64,000 bases of DNA from Erysipelotrichaceae bacterium (GTDB lineage: Bacteria; Bacillota_I; Bacilli_A; Erysipelotrichales; Erysipelotrichaceae): contig JAFSUN010000010.1 of assembly GCA_017445225.1 (NCBI GenBank), forward strand, positions 48,974 to 112,973. The letters run 5' to 3'. The notes below the pieces were generated by a model. The model saw only the letters and a program-made list of their open reading frames with translations, was not told the origin of the DNA and did not search any database. Positions within the stretch are counted from its first letter, which is position 1. Every line of letters starts with the position of its first letter. Below, piece after piece: positions 51,912 through 61,480 of the stretch. The translations under genes were made by a program, and so were the position numbers.

Positions 51912-52349
51912 TTACTGCAGGCTTTCTGCTATGCTCTCAAGTTCCTCGTCAGTCAGCTGCTGATTGTAGCTTTCCCATTTCTCAAGCGGCCACAGTTCAA
52001 CATGATCGCCGGCTCCGATGAAGACACATTCCTTGGTGAGCTGAGCTCTCTTGATAAGGTTGTCCGGAACCAGAATTCTGCCTTGGGAATCAAGATCGGT
52101 TTCGCAGGCTTCAGCAGTCATGGATCTCTGATACTTTCTGATCTCAGCCTTGTTGCTGGGCAGTGCCATCAGAGCCTCATAACGCTTATTCCAGCTGTCC
52201 AGGGTATAGACAGCCAGGCATCCGTCGAGATAGCGGTTCAGTACGACGGTACTTCCGAGTTCATCGCGCAACTTAAAGGGAACAGCTATTCTTCCCTTGT
52301 TATCCATCTTGTTGCGATACTCTCCCAGAAACATCTTAATTTTCCCCAC
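51912..52349 (-). CDS. mraZ: Transcriptional regulator MraZ
   Basis: 145 aa ring-forming double-AbrB protein that controls its own division operon. Conserved MFLGEYRNKMDNKGRIAVP in the first repeat and ETDLDSQGRILVPDNL in the second. The start is inferred at ATG 52349; ATG 52334 (MFLGEY) is the more usual family start. Operator repeats lie just upstream. Confidence 0.94.
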   Translation of the reverse strand: MGKIKMFLGEYRNKMDNKGRIAVPFKLRDELGSTVVLNRYLDGCLAVYTLDSWNKRYEALMALPSNKAEIRKYQRSMTAEACETDLDSQGRILVPDNLIKRAQLTKECVFIGAGDHVELWPLEKWESYNQQLTDEELESIAESLQ

Positions 52350-52380
52350 TATTCAACATTTTTCACATCTTTTCACCACT
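52341..52380 (-). promoter_or_regulatory. Tandem 10-bp MraZ operator repeats
   Basis: Four adjacent decamers on the minus strand: AGTGGTGAAA, AGATGTGAAA, AATGTTGAAT, AGTGGGGAAA. The pattern and 10-bp phase match the direct repeats bound by MraZ rings. They lie between the -10 and the first codons of mraZ. Confidence 0.8.
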
Positions 52381-52409
52381 ATTTTAGTAGAATACGGAAA
52401 TTTTGTAAA
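52381..52409 (-). promoter_or_regulatory. Promoter of the mraZ division cluster
   Basis: -35 TTTACA at 52409-52404, 17-bp spacer, -10 TAAAAT at 52386-52381. Confidence 0.75.
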
Positions 52410-52492
52410 CAGAAAAATCATTATTTTTTGCGCTTTTTTTATGAAAATTCTTACATCTTTTTTCAGGGGCCAAAAGTGCCCTTTTCCCCACG

Positions 52493-52514
52493 AAAAAAGC
52501 CGGCACAACCGGCT
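52493..52514 (-). terminator. Terminator of the Gfo/Idh gene at 52541
   Basis: Minus strand AGCCGG / CCGGCT with a 5-base loop then six T. Confidence 0.85.
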
Positions 52515-52540
52515 CTCTGACAGGGTAATTTGCTTGTTTT

Positions 52541-53509
52541 TCAGCGGCGGCTTTCCCATTGACGGTACAGCTCTTCGCACATCTCAATGCGGCGGATGCT
52601 GTCGGTAACCGGGGTCACCGGACTCTGGGTCAGGCCCGACAGGATGCACTCATTGAAATGCTGAAGTTCATACATGAACTCATGCTTACAGGGAAATTCA
52701 AGTTTCTCCGCCGGCCCATTGTTCGGATGGATGAACGCCTCCCGGCTCTTCCAGTAGTCAGGGACTTCGATCCTGGCCTTATCCAGATAGAGGGTCATTC
52801 CGTTTTCAAAAAGGACATTGGTCGACATCAGGCTTACAGCCAGTACATCGTTCTCCGTTTTCAGCGTTACCGCAAACTGATCATCAACATCATGAACGCC
52901 ATAGCTCCCCTGTCCGCTTATTCCGGTGATCCGGCCGCCGAAATATTCGGCCATCGTCAGGAAATAGGCCTCATTGGCATACAGGGCCCCGCCGCCGTAT
53001 TCCTTCTGTTTCTTCCAGCCCTTTCCGTAGTGACCGCTGGTGTAGGACTGCCGGAAGGTCATGTACTGCAGCTTCCCAAACCGGCCGTCGGCGATCATCT
53101 TCCTAAGTTCCTTCATCACCGGCAGATACGGGGTCTTGACCGCCTCTGTGACAAACAGATTTCGCTTCTGCGCTTCGTTAAGCAGTTCCCGGCCCTGCCA
53201 GCCGTGCAGGACAAAAGGTTTCTCCAGCACCACATGCTTTCCCGCCTTCAGGGCTTCCAGAGCCACCGGATAATGCAGGCTGTTGATCAGTGGAATGTAC
53301 ACCGCGGCAATCTCCTCATCCTTAAGCATTTCCCGCCAGTCACCGTAAAAGCGCGCAATGCCATTATCGCGGGCAAAGGCTCCCGCCTTTTCAATGCTTC
53401 TTGAACTGACGGCCACGATGTGCCCGTTAGCGGTCTGCTGCATTCCCCCACAGAACCGCGGCGCGATGAAGGCCGGGGAGATGATTCCATAGCTTACCTT
53501 TTCATTCAT
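52541..53509 (-). CDS. Gfo/Idh/MocA-family oxidoreductase
   Basis: NAD(P)-dependent dehydrogenase or epimerase of a sugar or polyol, 322 aa from ATG 53509 (AGAGG 6 bases upstream). N-terminal Rossmann fold (SYGIISPAFIAPRFC..., lacking the usual GxGxxG but with the ...VSSRSIEKAGAFA strand), EKPFVLHGWQGREL with the catalytic-site Lys, and the C-terminal alpha/beta domain (GGGALYANEAYFLTMAEYFGG). Substrate unknown; monocistronic. Confidence 0.85.
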   Translation of the reverse strand: MNEKVSYGIISPAFIAPRFCGGMQQTANGHIVAVSSRSIEKAGAFARDNGIARFYGDWREMLKDEEIAAVYIPLINSLHYPVALEALKAGKHVVLEKPFVLHGWQGRELLNEAQKRNLFVTEAVKTPYLPVMKELRKMIADGRFGKLQYMTFRQSYTSGHYGKGWKKQKEYGGGALYANEAYFLTMAEYFGGRITGISGQGSYGVHDVDDQFAVTLKTENDVLAVSLMSTNVLFENGMTLYLDKARIEVPDYWKSREAFIHPNNGPAEKLEFPCKHEFMYELQHFNECILSGLTQSPVTPVTDSIRRIEMCEELYRQWESRR

Positions 53510-53545
53510 AATTGACCTCTTATTGAATTCATTATAACCCAAAGC

Positions 53546-53570
53546 ACAAAAAAACGTCATTTCTGACGTT
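53546..53570 (-). terminator. Terminator of yceD-rpmF
   Basis: Minus strand AACGTCA-GAAA-TGACGTT followed by seven T, 12 bases after the rpmF stop. Confidence 0.9.
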
Positions 53571-53581
53571 AATTCGGGCTA

Positions 53582-53728
53582 CTATTTCTGTCCGCACTCA
53601 CATTCGTGATGAGGCAACTTGTACTCGCCACAGTTAGGACACTTAACCAGTGTCGGAGCTACTAACTTATAGTGGGTTCTACGTTTGTTCTTACGGGTCT
53701 TTGAAACTCTTCTCTGCTGAACTGCCAT
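53582..53728 (-). CDS. rpmF: 50S ribosomal protein L32
   Basis: 48 aa, [20 protein letters not shown]... Zinc-type L32: CPNC at residues 30-33 and CEC near residues 43-45 form the four-cysteine site. Ribosome-binding site GGAGGTGTGACA before ATG 53728. Directly downstream of yceD, the usual pairing. Confidence 0.95.
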   Translation of the reverse strand: MAVQQRRVSKTRKNKRRTHYKLVAPTLVKCPNCGEYKLPHHECECGQK

Positions 53729-53739
53729 TGTCACACCTC

Positions 53740-54279
53740 CTATTCATCCTGTGGTTTGTAATCTTTAAGCACAGCCAGTCGCGGATCGATCTTGTTGGAC
53801 TTCTCCTTCTGGTAAGTATCTTCACTTACCACTTCCCAGCCGTCGCCCTTTGGATAATCGATGATTCCCGGCTTTCTGACCTTGATGGGTACTTCCACCA
53901 GGATCTGCCGGAAAACCGTTGATAACAGATCAGCATAACCGTTTTCCGGTTTCAAGATGCTGATGTCATCGGCATCTGCCTTGTCGAAGCTGATGATCTC
54001 ATCCGCCACAGAATCGAACGGAATATCAACATCTTCGAAGGTGATGTCACACGGGCAGGTCATGATACCTGACACGTGGATGTTCACATACAGACGCTGC
54101 TGCTGAGCATTGTACTCTCCAGAGATTTCGGCTCTTACTTCAGAAAGCTTTCTGATCCGCGGGAACTGCTTGAGGTCCTCTTCGCTGAACTCCAGGTTCT
54201 CGTCGATTTCCAGGTGGTGATCCCTCAGCTGTAATAAGTCCGTTCTGGAATAGCGCATATACTTATCCAATACAGCCAT
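53740..54279 (-). CDS. yceD: YceD/DUF177 family protein
   Basis: 179 aa, linked to 23S rRNA/ribosome biogenesis in bacteria and plants. Family pattern: central [27 protein letters not shown] with paired cysteines, and an acidic C-terminal part ending [15 protein letters not shown]. Followed by rpmF after 11 bases. Confidence 0.9.
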   Translation of the reverse strand: MAVLDKYMRYSRTDLLQLRDHHLEIDENLEFSEEDLKQFPRIRKLSEVRAEISGEYNAQQQRLYVNIHVSGIMTCPCDITFEDVDIPFDSVADEIISFDKADADDISILKPENGYADLLSTVFRQILVEVPIKVRKPGIIDYPKGDGWEVVSEDTYQKEKSNKIDPRLAVLKDYKPQDE

Positions 54280-54341
54280 AATATTTTATTACAATCCTTT
54301 CTGTTAGTCAACACAATATTTGCGGGCAAAAACCGACTTTT

Positions 54342-55292
54342 TTATAATGTGTTTTTGTTCTGGGCGTTTATGTCCTTGATCCGGGCACCGAGCCAGGTAA
54401 CGATGTCCTTGTAGACGGTCTTACGGCCGCTTTCGTTGAGGATCTCATGTCTCATGTTCTCATAGACGTTGGCCTCAATGTTCAGATAGCCGGCATCGGC
54501 CAGATTGTCGAGGGACTTGCGGAAGCCGGTCGGCACATCGGCACAGGGGTCATCCTGACCGACCACAAACAGGATCGGCAGATTCTTCTTCAGTACGCGC
54601 CAGTCCTTGGTGGCGAAGACATCCACCATGCCGCTGAACAGGTCATAGTATCCGCGGTTGGTGAACGGGAAGCCGCACAGTTCATCGGCAATGTATCTGT
54701 CAACGTTTTCCTCGTTATAGCTTAACCAGTCAAAACCGGTCCGGGGATTCTTGATGGCGGCGTTGAAGGGGCTGGCCGCCTTGATCAGGATCTTGGAGTG
54801 GCCCTTGTCACCGGCCAGCTTGCAGCAGACGGAAGCCAGGGTCCTGCCCATGGCGGTTTCCTTGGCAAAGGCCGGCATGCCGGAGAGGATCAGACCGCTC
54901 AGATCATCTTCATATCTCTTGAGATAGGAACAGCCGAACAGAGAGCCCATGGAATGGCCCATCAGGAAGAACGGCAGGTTGCGGTAGTTTTCCTTGACGT
55001 ACTGGGTGAACATGTGCTGGTCCTTCAGGTTGGTCATCCAGCCATCCTTGTCGGCGAAGTAGCCCAGCGGAATCTTATCATCATAACTTTCACCGTGTCC
55101 GCGGTGGTCGGCGATGATGACCACACAGTTTAATCTCGTCAGCAAAGTGCAGAATTCCTCATAGCGTTCCTTGTGTTCAGCCATGCCGTGGATGATCTGA
55201 ACGATGGCCATCGGATTCTCCGGGATATACATGTCAGCGGCGATCTTGAAACCGTCAGTCTGACTGCAAAGTTCTATCTTTTTCTTTTCCAT
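54342..55292 (-). CDS. Alpha/beta hydrolase, lysophospholipase/monoacylglycerol lipase-like
   Basis: 316 aa serine hydrolase. IIADHRGHGESYDDK, nucleophile elbow LMGHSMGSLFG, catalytic Asp in FVVGQDDPCAD and His in NMRHEILNESGR. Cytoplasmic (no signal peptide). Probably releases fatty acids from monoacylglycerol or lysophospholipid; substrate not proven. Stand-alone gene divergent from tmcAL. Confidence 0.9.
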   Translation of the reverse strand: MEKKKIELCSQTDGFKIAADMYIPENPMAIVQIIHGMAEHKERYEEFCTLLTRLNCVVIIADHRGHGESYDDKIPLGYFADKDGWMTNLKDQHMFTQYVKENYRNLPFFLMGHSMGSLFGCSYLKRYEDDLSGLILSGMPAFAKETAMGRTLASVCCKLAGDKGHSKILIKAASPFNAAIKNPRTGFDWLSYNEENVDRYIADELCGFPFTNRGYYDLFSGMVDVFATKDWRVLKKNLPILFVVGQDDPCADVPTGFRKSLDNLADAGYLNIEANVYENMRHEILNESGRKTVYKDIVTWLGARIKDINAQNKNTL

Positions 55293-55372
55293 ATTAAAAC
55301 CTCAATATCTGTCTGTCACAATTATTATACCGAACGAATGCTTTTTTTTCCACATAGTGATAAACTAGTGCT

Positions 55373-56506
55373 ATGAAAGTTGCCGGAATCGTCGTTGAAT
55401 ACAATCCCCTGCACAAGGGCCATCTCTATCATCTGCAGAAGGTCAGAGAACTGACCGGCTGTGACCTCATCGTTGCCGTCATGAGCGGAAACTTCGTTCA
55501 GCGCGGCGATTTTGCCGTGTGCGACAAATGGCTGCGGGCCAGCAAGGCTGTTGAGTGCGGCGTCGATCTGGTGCTGGAGCTGCCCTTCCCCTTTGTGGTG
55601 CAGAGCGCTGCCCACTTCGGGGCCAAAGCCGTTGACATCCTGGCGATGGCCAAGGTCGATCACATCGTCTTCGGTTCCGAGACCAACAATCTGGAAGAGC
55701 TGCAGGAGATCGCTCACATGAGCTTCAACATCGATAATTTCCGGGAAAACATGGCTCAGGGCTACTCCTATCCGGCCAGTTACGGCTTCATGGCGGACAG
55801 TTACGGTCCCAATGACATCCTGGCCATCTCCTATCTGCGCCAGCTGGACAGCTATCCGGACATCAAACCGGTCTCCATCTTAAGAACGGGCAATTATCAC
55901 GCGGAAGCGATCGACCCAGAAGCCCCCAGTGCCAAGGCCATCCGCAAGGCGCTGGAAAGCGGGCAGGACGTCTCCCAGCTGACACCACTGGCGTCAGAAC
56001 TGAAGCAGTATCCTGCTCCGAAATGGGAGCAGTTCTACCCCTATCTGCGGGCAATGTTGCTGACAAGCTCACCGGAAAGACTGGCTCAGCACTTCCTGAT
56101 GGATGAAGGCATTGAAAATCATCTGATCAAGACAGCCGGTGAATGCAGCGACTTTGCTGCCTTTCTCAACAAGGCTACCACCCGCCGCTATACCGCCAGC
56201 CGCATCAAGCGGACGCTGTGCCATCTGCTGGTCAACAACCTGAAGGAAGAGATGAAGGCCCTGCCGCCCTATGACCGCATCAGGCCGCTGGCCTACAGTG
56301 ACAAGGGCCGGGAATATCTGAAGCAATTAAGAAAGGACGGCGTCACCGTCGTCAGCCATTTCTCTCAGAACATCAAGCCGTACCGGGATCTGGAATACCG
56401 GGCAGCCGTCGTTTACGGCATGCTGATGGATGAAGAGGACCGCTACCGCGTCGTGCGCGGCGAGATCTGCGGACCCTATCTGGACGTAAAAAAAGCAGAC
56501 AACTGA
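55373..56506 (+). CDS. tmcAL: tRNA(Met) cytidine acetate ligase TmcAL
   Basis: Forms ac4C34 in the anticodon of elongator tRNA-Met with acetate and ATP. 377 aa. Nucleotidyltransferase start VVEYNPLHKGHLYHLQ (HxGH), AVMSGNFVQRGDFAVCDKW, ELPFPFVVQSA and FGSET. Full length. Near, and divergent from, yceD-rpmF, a common neighbourhood for this gene (ylbM-ylbN-rpmF). Confidence 0.95.
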   Translation: MKVAGIVVEYNPLHKGHLYHLQKVRELTGCDLIVAVMSGNFVQRGDFAVCDKWLRASKAVECGVDLVLELPFPFVVQSAAHFGAKAVDILAMAKVDHIVFGSETNNLEELQEIAHMSFNIDNFRENMAQGYSYPASYGFMADSYGPNDILAISYLRQLDSYPDIKPVSILRTGNYHAEAIDPEAPSAKAIRKALESGQDVSQLTPLASELKQYPAPKWEQFYPYLRAMLLTSSPERLAQHFLMDEGIENHLIKTAGECSDFAAFLNKATTRRYTASRIKRTLCHLLVNNLKEEMKALPPYDRIRPLAYSDKGREYLKQLRKDGVTVVSHFSQNIKPYRDLEYRAAVVYGMLMDEEDRYRVVRGEICGPYLDVKKADN

Positions 56507-56619
56507 AACTGGGGTAAGAATTTCAGCCACCTGCATGATTAATCTATCACTCGAATGTGACGGTTTTGTGAACAAATACGATTAAATTCGTAATTTAATT
56601 AATTTTTGCGAATTTTTAT

Positions 56620-56648
56620 GGCACTGAGCAGATTCAGTGCCTTTTCTT
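56620..56648 (+). terminator. Terminator of tmcAL
   Basis: Stem GGCACTGA / TCAGTGCC with a 6-base loop then TTTTCTT, 113 bases after the stop. The intervening AT-rich stretch holds no feature. Confidence 0.75.
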
Positions 56649-56656
56649 CGTTGACA

Positions 56657-56682
56657 GAAAATCCGGAGACAATGCTCCGGAT
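56657..56682 (-). terminator. Terminator of the membrane protein gene at 56714
   Basis: Minus strand ATCCGGAG / CTCCGGAT with a 6-base loop followed by TTTTC. Confidence 0.75.
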
Positions 56683-56713
56683 CATTTTCATTATTCTTAT
56701 TTCGGCATCATCA

Positions 56714-57604
56714 TTACCGATCGAGATCGTACCCGTTTCTTCTGACGGTCAGCGGGTAGTTTTTTACACTGCCGTCAGGAGCCTTGATGATCAGTTCGGT
56801 ATCGCCGACGGCGGTGAACTCGGCCTGCAGCATGTAGCACTGCATGCCTTCATCCCATTCGATGTAGACCTTGCCGAAGCGGCTGTCCTTGAGGGAGACT
56901 TCGTACTTGTCATCAAAGTAGTGCTCCTCACTGCTTGACATCAGGGTCGTATTGTAGACATGGCGGTTCAGGACGGCTACGGCCGTTCCCGTCAGCAGCA
57001 GCACGATGCTGATGGCCAGGCCGACCTTCTTAACCGTCTTCTGCTTCAGGATGTACAGGGGATACAGGACAAGGGTAATGGCGCAGAAGATGGCTGAGAG
57101 CAGATGGTGCGGGAAGAAGCTTCTGGCCTCCCCGGCAAAGCCCTCATAGTGATAGGCAACGAAGACCAGCATCGGGGCCAGGATCAGCAAGCTCCACCAG
57201 TCCCCTCTCTTGATGTAATAGCCGATGTAGCCCATAGGGAAGGTCAGCAGTGTCCAGCGGAACCAGGGCAGGTAGTATTTGAACAGTTCCAGGCCCATCC
57301 AGTGGAACGGAGCCTGGACCAGGTAGACCAGCGGCTGGGATATTAAGAAGAAAACAAAGCACTTCAGAGCGGAATCCAGCGGCGAATTACTGTTGACGAT
57401 GATCAGGATGCCGAAGAGGATCCACCACTCAAAGGAAATGGAAATGTCTTCAAAGGACGTATCGTTGAAAATGGAAAACAGGGCCATCAGGCCGGTATAG
57501 ATGCCGGCAATGACCGCCCAGATGATCAGTTTCTTCCAGGTCAGATCCAGGTTGCCGAATAGTTTCTTGAAAAAGCTGTCAGCTTTCTGCAGGATGTTCT
57601 TCAT
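56714..57604 (-). CDS. Membrane protein with C-terminal beta-rich domain, unknown
   Basis: 296 aa from ATG 57604 (GGGAGATG upstream). Six to seven membrane segments between residues 20 and 215, then an extracytoplasmic domain of about 75 residues (KYEVSLKDSRFGKVYIEW...GDTELIIKAPDGSVKNYPLTV) that reads like a small Ig-type fold. No family recognised. Confidence 0.7.
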   Translation of the reverse strand: MKNILQKADSFFKKLFGNLDLTWKKLIIWAVIAGIYTGLMALFSIFNDTSFEDISISFEWWILFGILIIVNSNSPLDSALKCFVFFLISQPLVYLVQAPFHWMGLELFKYYLPWFRWTLLTFPMGYIGYYIKRGDWWSLLILAPMLVFVAYHYEGFAGEARSFFPHHLLSAIFCAITLVLYPLYILKQKTVKKVGLAISIVLLLTGTAVAVLNRHVYNTTLMSSSEEHYFDDKYEVSLKDSRFGKVYIEWDEGMQCYMLQAEFTAVGDTELIIKAPDGSVKNYPLTVRRNGYDLDR

Positions 57605-57649
57605 GTTATCATCTCCCAATAATTATCTTAACACATTTAGCCTTTAGAT

Positions 57650-57681
57650 AAAAAAGAATCCGGATGATTTCTCATCCGGAT
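57650..57681 (-). terminator. Terminator of ppdK
   Basis: Minus strand 10-bp stem ATCCGGATGA / TCATCCGGAT, 4-base loop, then TCTTTTTT. Confidence 0.9.
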
Positions 57682-57702
57682 CGATTTGCTGAATATGTTC
57701 TC

Positions 57703-60327
57703 TTACTTCGGGAACTTGACAGCAGCCTGAGCAGCAGCCAGTCTGGCGATCGGAACTCTGTAAGGTGAGCATGATACATAGGTCAGGCCAACCCTGTGGC
57801 AGAATTCGATGGAGCTTGGATCGCCGCCGTGTTCGCCGCAGATGCCGAGCTTGATGTTCGGACGGGTCTTGCGGCCTAAGTCAGCAGCCATCTTGATGAG
57901 CTTGCCAACGCCGTGCTGGTCTAATCTGGCGAACGGATCCTGTTCGTAGATCTTGGCATCGTAGTATGAGCCTAAGAACTTGCCGGCATCATCTCTGGAG
58001 AAGCCGAAGGTCATCTGGGTCAGATCGTTGGTTCCGAAACTGAAGAATTCGGCTTCTTCGGCGATCTCGTCGGCCAGTAAGGCGGCACGCGGGATCTCGA
58101 TCATGGTACCGACATGGTATACGACCTTGGTATCGCTCTTGGCGATGATTTCATCAGCTACCTTGACGACGATGTCCTTGACAAACTTCAGTTCCTTGAC
58201 TTCGCCTACTAACGGGATCATGATCTCAGCGACGACGTTCCAGTCAGCATGTCTCTTCTGAACGTTGATGGCAGCTTCGATGACAGCCTGAGTCTGCATC
58301 TCGGCGATTTCCGGATAGGTAACAGCCAGACGGCAGCCACGGTGACCCATCATCGGGTTGAACTCATGGAGTCCATCGCAGACAGCCTTTACTTCGTCAA
58401 AGCTCATGCCCATTTCATTGGCCAGTTCAGCAATGTCCTTGTCTTCCTTCGGTACGAATTCATGCAGCGGCGGATCCAGGTAACGGATGGTTACCGGGCA
58501 GCCTTCCATGGCTTCGTAGATGCCTTCGAAGTCGCCTCTCTGCATCGGTAATAACTTGGCGAGAGCAGCTCTTCTCTGTTCTACGGTTCTGGACAGGATC
58601 ATCTCTCTGATGGCCTTGATTCTTTCGGTTTCGAAGAACATGTGTTCGGTTCTTACCAGACCAATGCCCTGAGCACCGAACTTGTAAGCCTGAGCGGCAT
58701 CGACCGGTGTATCAGCGTTGGTTCTGATCTGCAGGGTTCTGATGGAATCAGCCCAGCCCATGAATCTTCCGAAGTCGCCGGAAATGGAAGCCGGAACGGT
58801 CTTGATCTTCTGGCCGTATACGCAGCCGGTTGATCCGTCTAATGACAGCCAGTCACCTTCGTGGAAAGTCTGGCCGTTAACAGTGAATTCCTTGTTGCCC
58901 ATGACGATTTCGCCGGCACCGGAAACACAGCAGGCACCCATGCCACGGGCTACTACTGCTGCATGGCTGGTCATGCCGCCGCGAACGGTCAGGACACCTT
59001 CAGAAACATGCATGCCTTCGATGTCTTCCGGTGAGGTTTCCAGTCTGACCAGGACGACCTTCTTGCCTTCCTTGGTCCAGGCGATGGCATCTTCAGCGGA
59101 GAAGACGATCTGTCCGCAGGCAGCGCCAGGTGAAGCAGCCAGACCTCTGGTAACGAGCTTGGCACTCTTCAGTTCCTTGGCATCGAACTGTGGATGTAAC
59201 AGGGAATCGAGCTGCTGAGGTTCAACTCTCAGAACAGCCTCTCTCTCATCGATGACACCTTCATCAACGAGGTCACAGGCGATCTTTAAGGCGGCAGCGC
59301 CGGTTCTCTTGCCGTTTCTGGTCTGCAGCATGAACAGCTTGCCGTGTTCAACGGTGAACTCCATGTCCTGCATGTCCTTATAATGGGCTTCCAGCTTGTC
59401 GCAGATCTCAACGAAGTCATTGTAGGCAGCCGGTGAAACTTCGGCCAGCTGATCAATGGTCATAGGGGTTCTGACACCGGCAACGACGTCTTCACCCTGA
59501 GCGTTCATCAGGAATTCTCCGAACAGCTTCTTTTCGCCGGTAGCCGGGTTACGGGTAAAGGCAACACCGGTTCCGCAGTCTTCGCCCATGTTTCCGAATA
59601 CCATCATCTGAACGTTAACAGCTGTGCCCCAGCTGGACGGGATATCGTTCATCTTACGATAGAAAATGGCTCTTTCATTGTTCCATGAACGGAATACGGC
59701 CTTGATGGCTTCGCCTAACTGAACCTTGGCATCCTGCGGGAAGTCAGCATTCATCTTTTCGCGGTAGTAAGCCTTGAATCTGACGACCATTTCCTTCATG
59801 TCATCGGCATCGAGTTCGGTGTCGAGCTTGACGCCCTTGGCATCCTTCATTTCATCAATGATTACTTCAAATGTGCTCTTCGGTAAGCCCATGACAACAT
59901 CTGAGAACATCTGGATGAAACGGCGGTATGAGTCATAGGCAAATCTCGGATTGTTGGTGGCGTTGGCAACAACTTCAACAACCTCATCGTTCATGCCTAA
60001 GTTAAGGATCGTATCCATCATGCCCGGCATGGAGGCGCGGGCACCTGAACGTACAGATACGAGTAAGGGATTTTCCTTGCTTCCCAAGACCTTGCCTGAC
60101 TTCTTCTGTAACTTATCCAGGTATACATCGATCTCATCGAGAATCTCGTCAGCGATCTTCTCGCCGTCATCATAATAACGGGTACAAGCTTCTGTGGTGA
60201 TGGTAAAGCCGTATGGAACCGGCATGCCGATGTTGGTCATTTCTGCCAGGTTGGCACCTTTGCCGCCTAACAGTTCGCGCATCGAGGCATTGCCTTCTTC
60301 AAACATGTAAACATACTTGTGGCTCAT
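57703..60327 (-). CDS. ppdK: Pyruvate, phosphate dikinase
   Basis: Interconverts pyruvate + ATP + Pi and PEP + AMP + PPi. 874 aa, full length. ATP-grasp domain (LGGKGANLAEMTNIG), central phospho-His in GGMTSHAAVVARGMG, and PEP/pyruvate domain with GICGEHGGDPSSIEF and a C-terminal CSPYRVPIARLAAAQA. AGGAGG ribosome-binding site. In this group it often serves PPi-linked glycolysis. An extended -10 (TGC-TAGAAT) lies 35-45 bases upstream. Confidence 0.97.
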   Translation of the reverse strand: MSHKYVYMFEEGNASMRELLGGKGANLAEMTNIGMPVPYGFTITTEACTRYYDDGEKIADEILDEIDVYLDKLQKKSGKVLGSKENPLLVSVRSGARASMPGMMDTILNLGMNDEVVEVVANATNNPRFAYDSYRRFIQMFSDVVMGLPKSTFEVIIDEMKDAKGVKLDTELDADDMKEMVVRFKAYYREKMNADFPQDAKVQLGEAIKAVFRSWNNERAIFYRKMNDIPSSWGTAVNVQMMVFGNMGEDCGTGVAFTRNPATGEKKLFGEFLMNAQGEDVVAGVRTPMTIDQLAEVSPAAYNDFVEICDKLEAHYKDMQDMEFTVEHGKLFMLQTRNGKRTGAAALKIACDLVDEGVIDEREAVLRVEPQQLDSLLHPQFDAKELKSAKLVTRGLAASPGAACGQIVFSAEDAIAWTKEGKKVVLVRLETSPEDIEGMHVSEGVLTVRGGMTSHAAVVARGMGACCVSGAGEIVMGNKEFTVNGQTFHEGDWLSLDGSTGCVYGQKIKTVPASISGDFGRFMGWADSIRTLQIRTNADTPVDAAQAYKFGAQGIGLVRTEHMFFETERIKAIREMILSRTVEQRRAALAKLLPMQRGDFEGIYEAMEGCPVTIRYLDPPLHEFVPKEDKDIAELANEMGMSFDEVKAVCDGLHEFNPMMGHRGCRLAVTYPEIAEMQTQAVIEAAINVQKRHADWNVVAEIMIPLVGEVKELKFVKDIVVKVADEIIAKSDTKVVYHVGTMIEIPRAALLADEIAEEAEFFSFGTNDLTQMTFGFSRDDAGKFLGSYYDAKIYEQDPFARLDQHGVGKLIKMAADLGRKTRPNIKLGICGEHGGDPSSIEFCHRVGLTYVSCSPYRVPIARLAAAQAAVKFPK

Positions 60328-60451
60328 AGTATCCTCCTATTTTTCAACGTCCTTATTCTAGCAAATATATCGTAAAAATTCTATTATTATCGGGCCGAAT
60401 TATTACTTTTTATCTCAATTGATTATATAATCTGCTTGAAGGAGCAACTTT

Positions 60452-61462
60452 ATGAACAAACACCATTGGGGAATCATCGGAACCGGCTGGATCGCTCACG
60501 ACATGGGCCGGGTAATGGAAGAAAACCTGGGCGGCGTACATGCCGTTGCCGGCACTTCTCTGGCCAAATCGCTCAGTTATCAGCAGGATGTGAAGACGGA
60601 TAAGGTCTACGCAAATTACCATGAACTGCTGGCTGACCAGGACATTGACTGCGTCTACATCGCTACGCCGCATGCCAGTCACTATCAGATAATGAAGGAT
60701 GCCCTGCTGGCCGGCAAGCATGTTCTCTGTGAGAAGGCCATCACCACCAGTTCCGCTCAACTGGAGGAATGCGTCCGGATCGCCGAAGAAAGAGATCTGG
60801 TCATCTGTGACGGTACCACCATCCCCCACATGCCGCTTTACCGCCGGCTTAAGGAAGAGATCACCAGAGGCGTCATCGGCCAGGTACGGATGGTGCAGGT
60901 CAATTTCGGCAGCGTCAAGGAATATACCCGGACCAGCCGTTTCTTTGACCCTTACAAGGCCGGCGGAGCCCTGCTGGACATCGGCATCTATGCCCTGACC
61001 TTTGCCCGTTACTTCCTTAATAGTTATCCCGATACCATCCTGTCAACGATGCAGCTGCTCGACAACGGCGTTGATGAATCAGACGGCATCCTGCTGAAAA
61101 ACCGGGATGGCGAACTGGGCGTCGTATCCCTTACCCTGCGGGCCAAGCAGCCCAAGCGAGGCATCATAACCGGCACCGAGGGCTTCATTGAGATAAATGA
61201 ATATCCCCGGGCCGACGAGGCGGCGATCACCATCGTCCCCCTTTCCAACAAGGTGACCCTGAAGGGAACCACCACCGTCATCAAGGCCGGAAAGCGGGAA
61301 GATGCCCTGCTGTATGAGCTTCAGGACATGGACCGCTACATTGAAGACAAGGCAGCCGCACGGGAAAATCTTAAGATCATCCGCGAGGTCATGCGGATCA
61401 TCTCGGAAGTCAGAAGGCAGTGCGGACTGAAATATCCCTTTGAAGAGACAATAGAACCATAA
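60452..61462 (+). CDS. Gfo/Idh/MocA-family oxidoreductase
   Basis: 336 aa NAD(P)-dependent oxidoreductase. N-terminal HWGIIGTGWIAHDMG (GxGxxA Rossmann), the EKAITTSSAQLEE segment with catalytic Lys, and a C-terminal domain with AGGALLDIGIYALTFARYFL. Perfect TATAAT upstream and GAAGGAG ribosome-binding site. Followed after 18 bases by the adenine deaminase gene, with which it is likely co-transcribed. Substrate unknown; only distantly similar to the copy at 52541. Confidence 0.88.
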   Translation: MNKHHWGIIGTGWIAHDMGRVMEENLGGVHAVAGTSLAKSLSYQQDVKTDKVYANYHELLADQDIDCVYIATPHASHYQIMKDALLAGKHVLCEKAITTSSAQLEECVRIAEERDLVICDGTTIPHMPLYRRLKEEITRGVIGQVRMVQVNFGSVKEYTRTSRFFDPYKAGGALLDIGIYALTFARYFLNSYPDTILSTMQLLDNGVDESDGILLKNRDGELGVVSLTLRAKQPKRGIITGTEGFIEINEYPRADEAAITIVPLSNKVTLKGTTTVIKAGKREDALLYELQDMDRYIEDKAAARENLKIIREVMRIISEVRRQCGLKYPFEETIEP

Positions 61463-61480
61463 GAAAAAGAGGACACAGCC

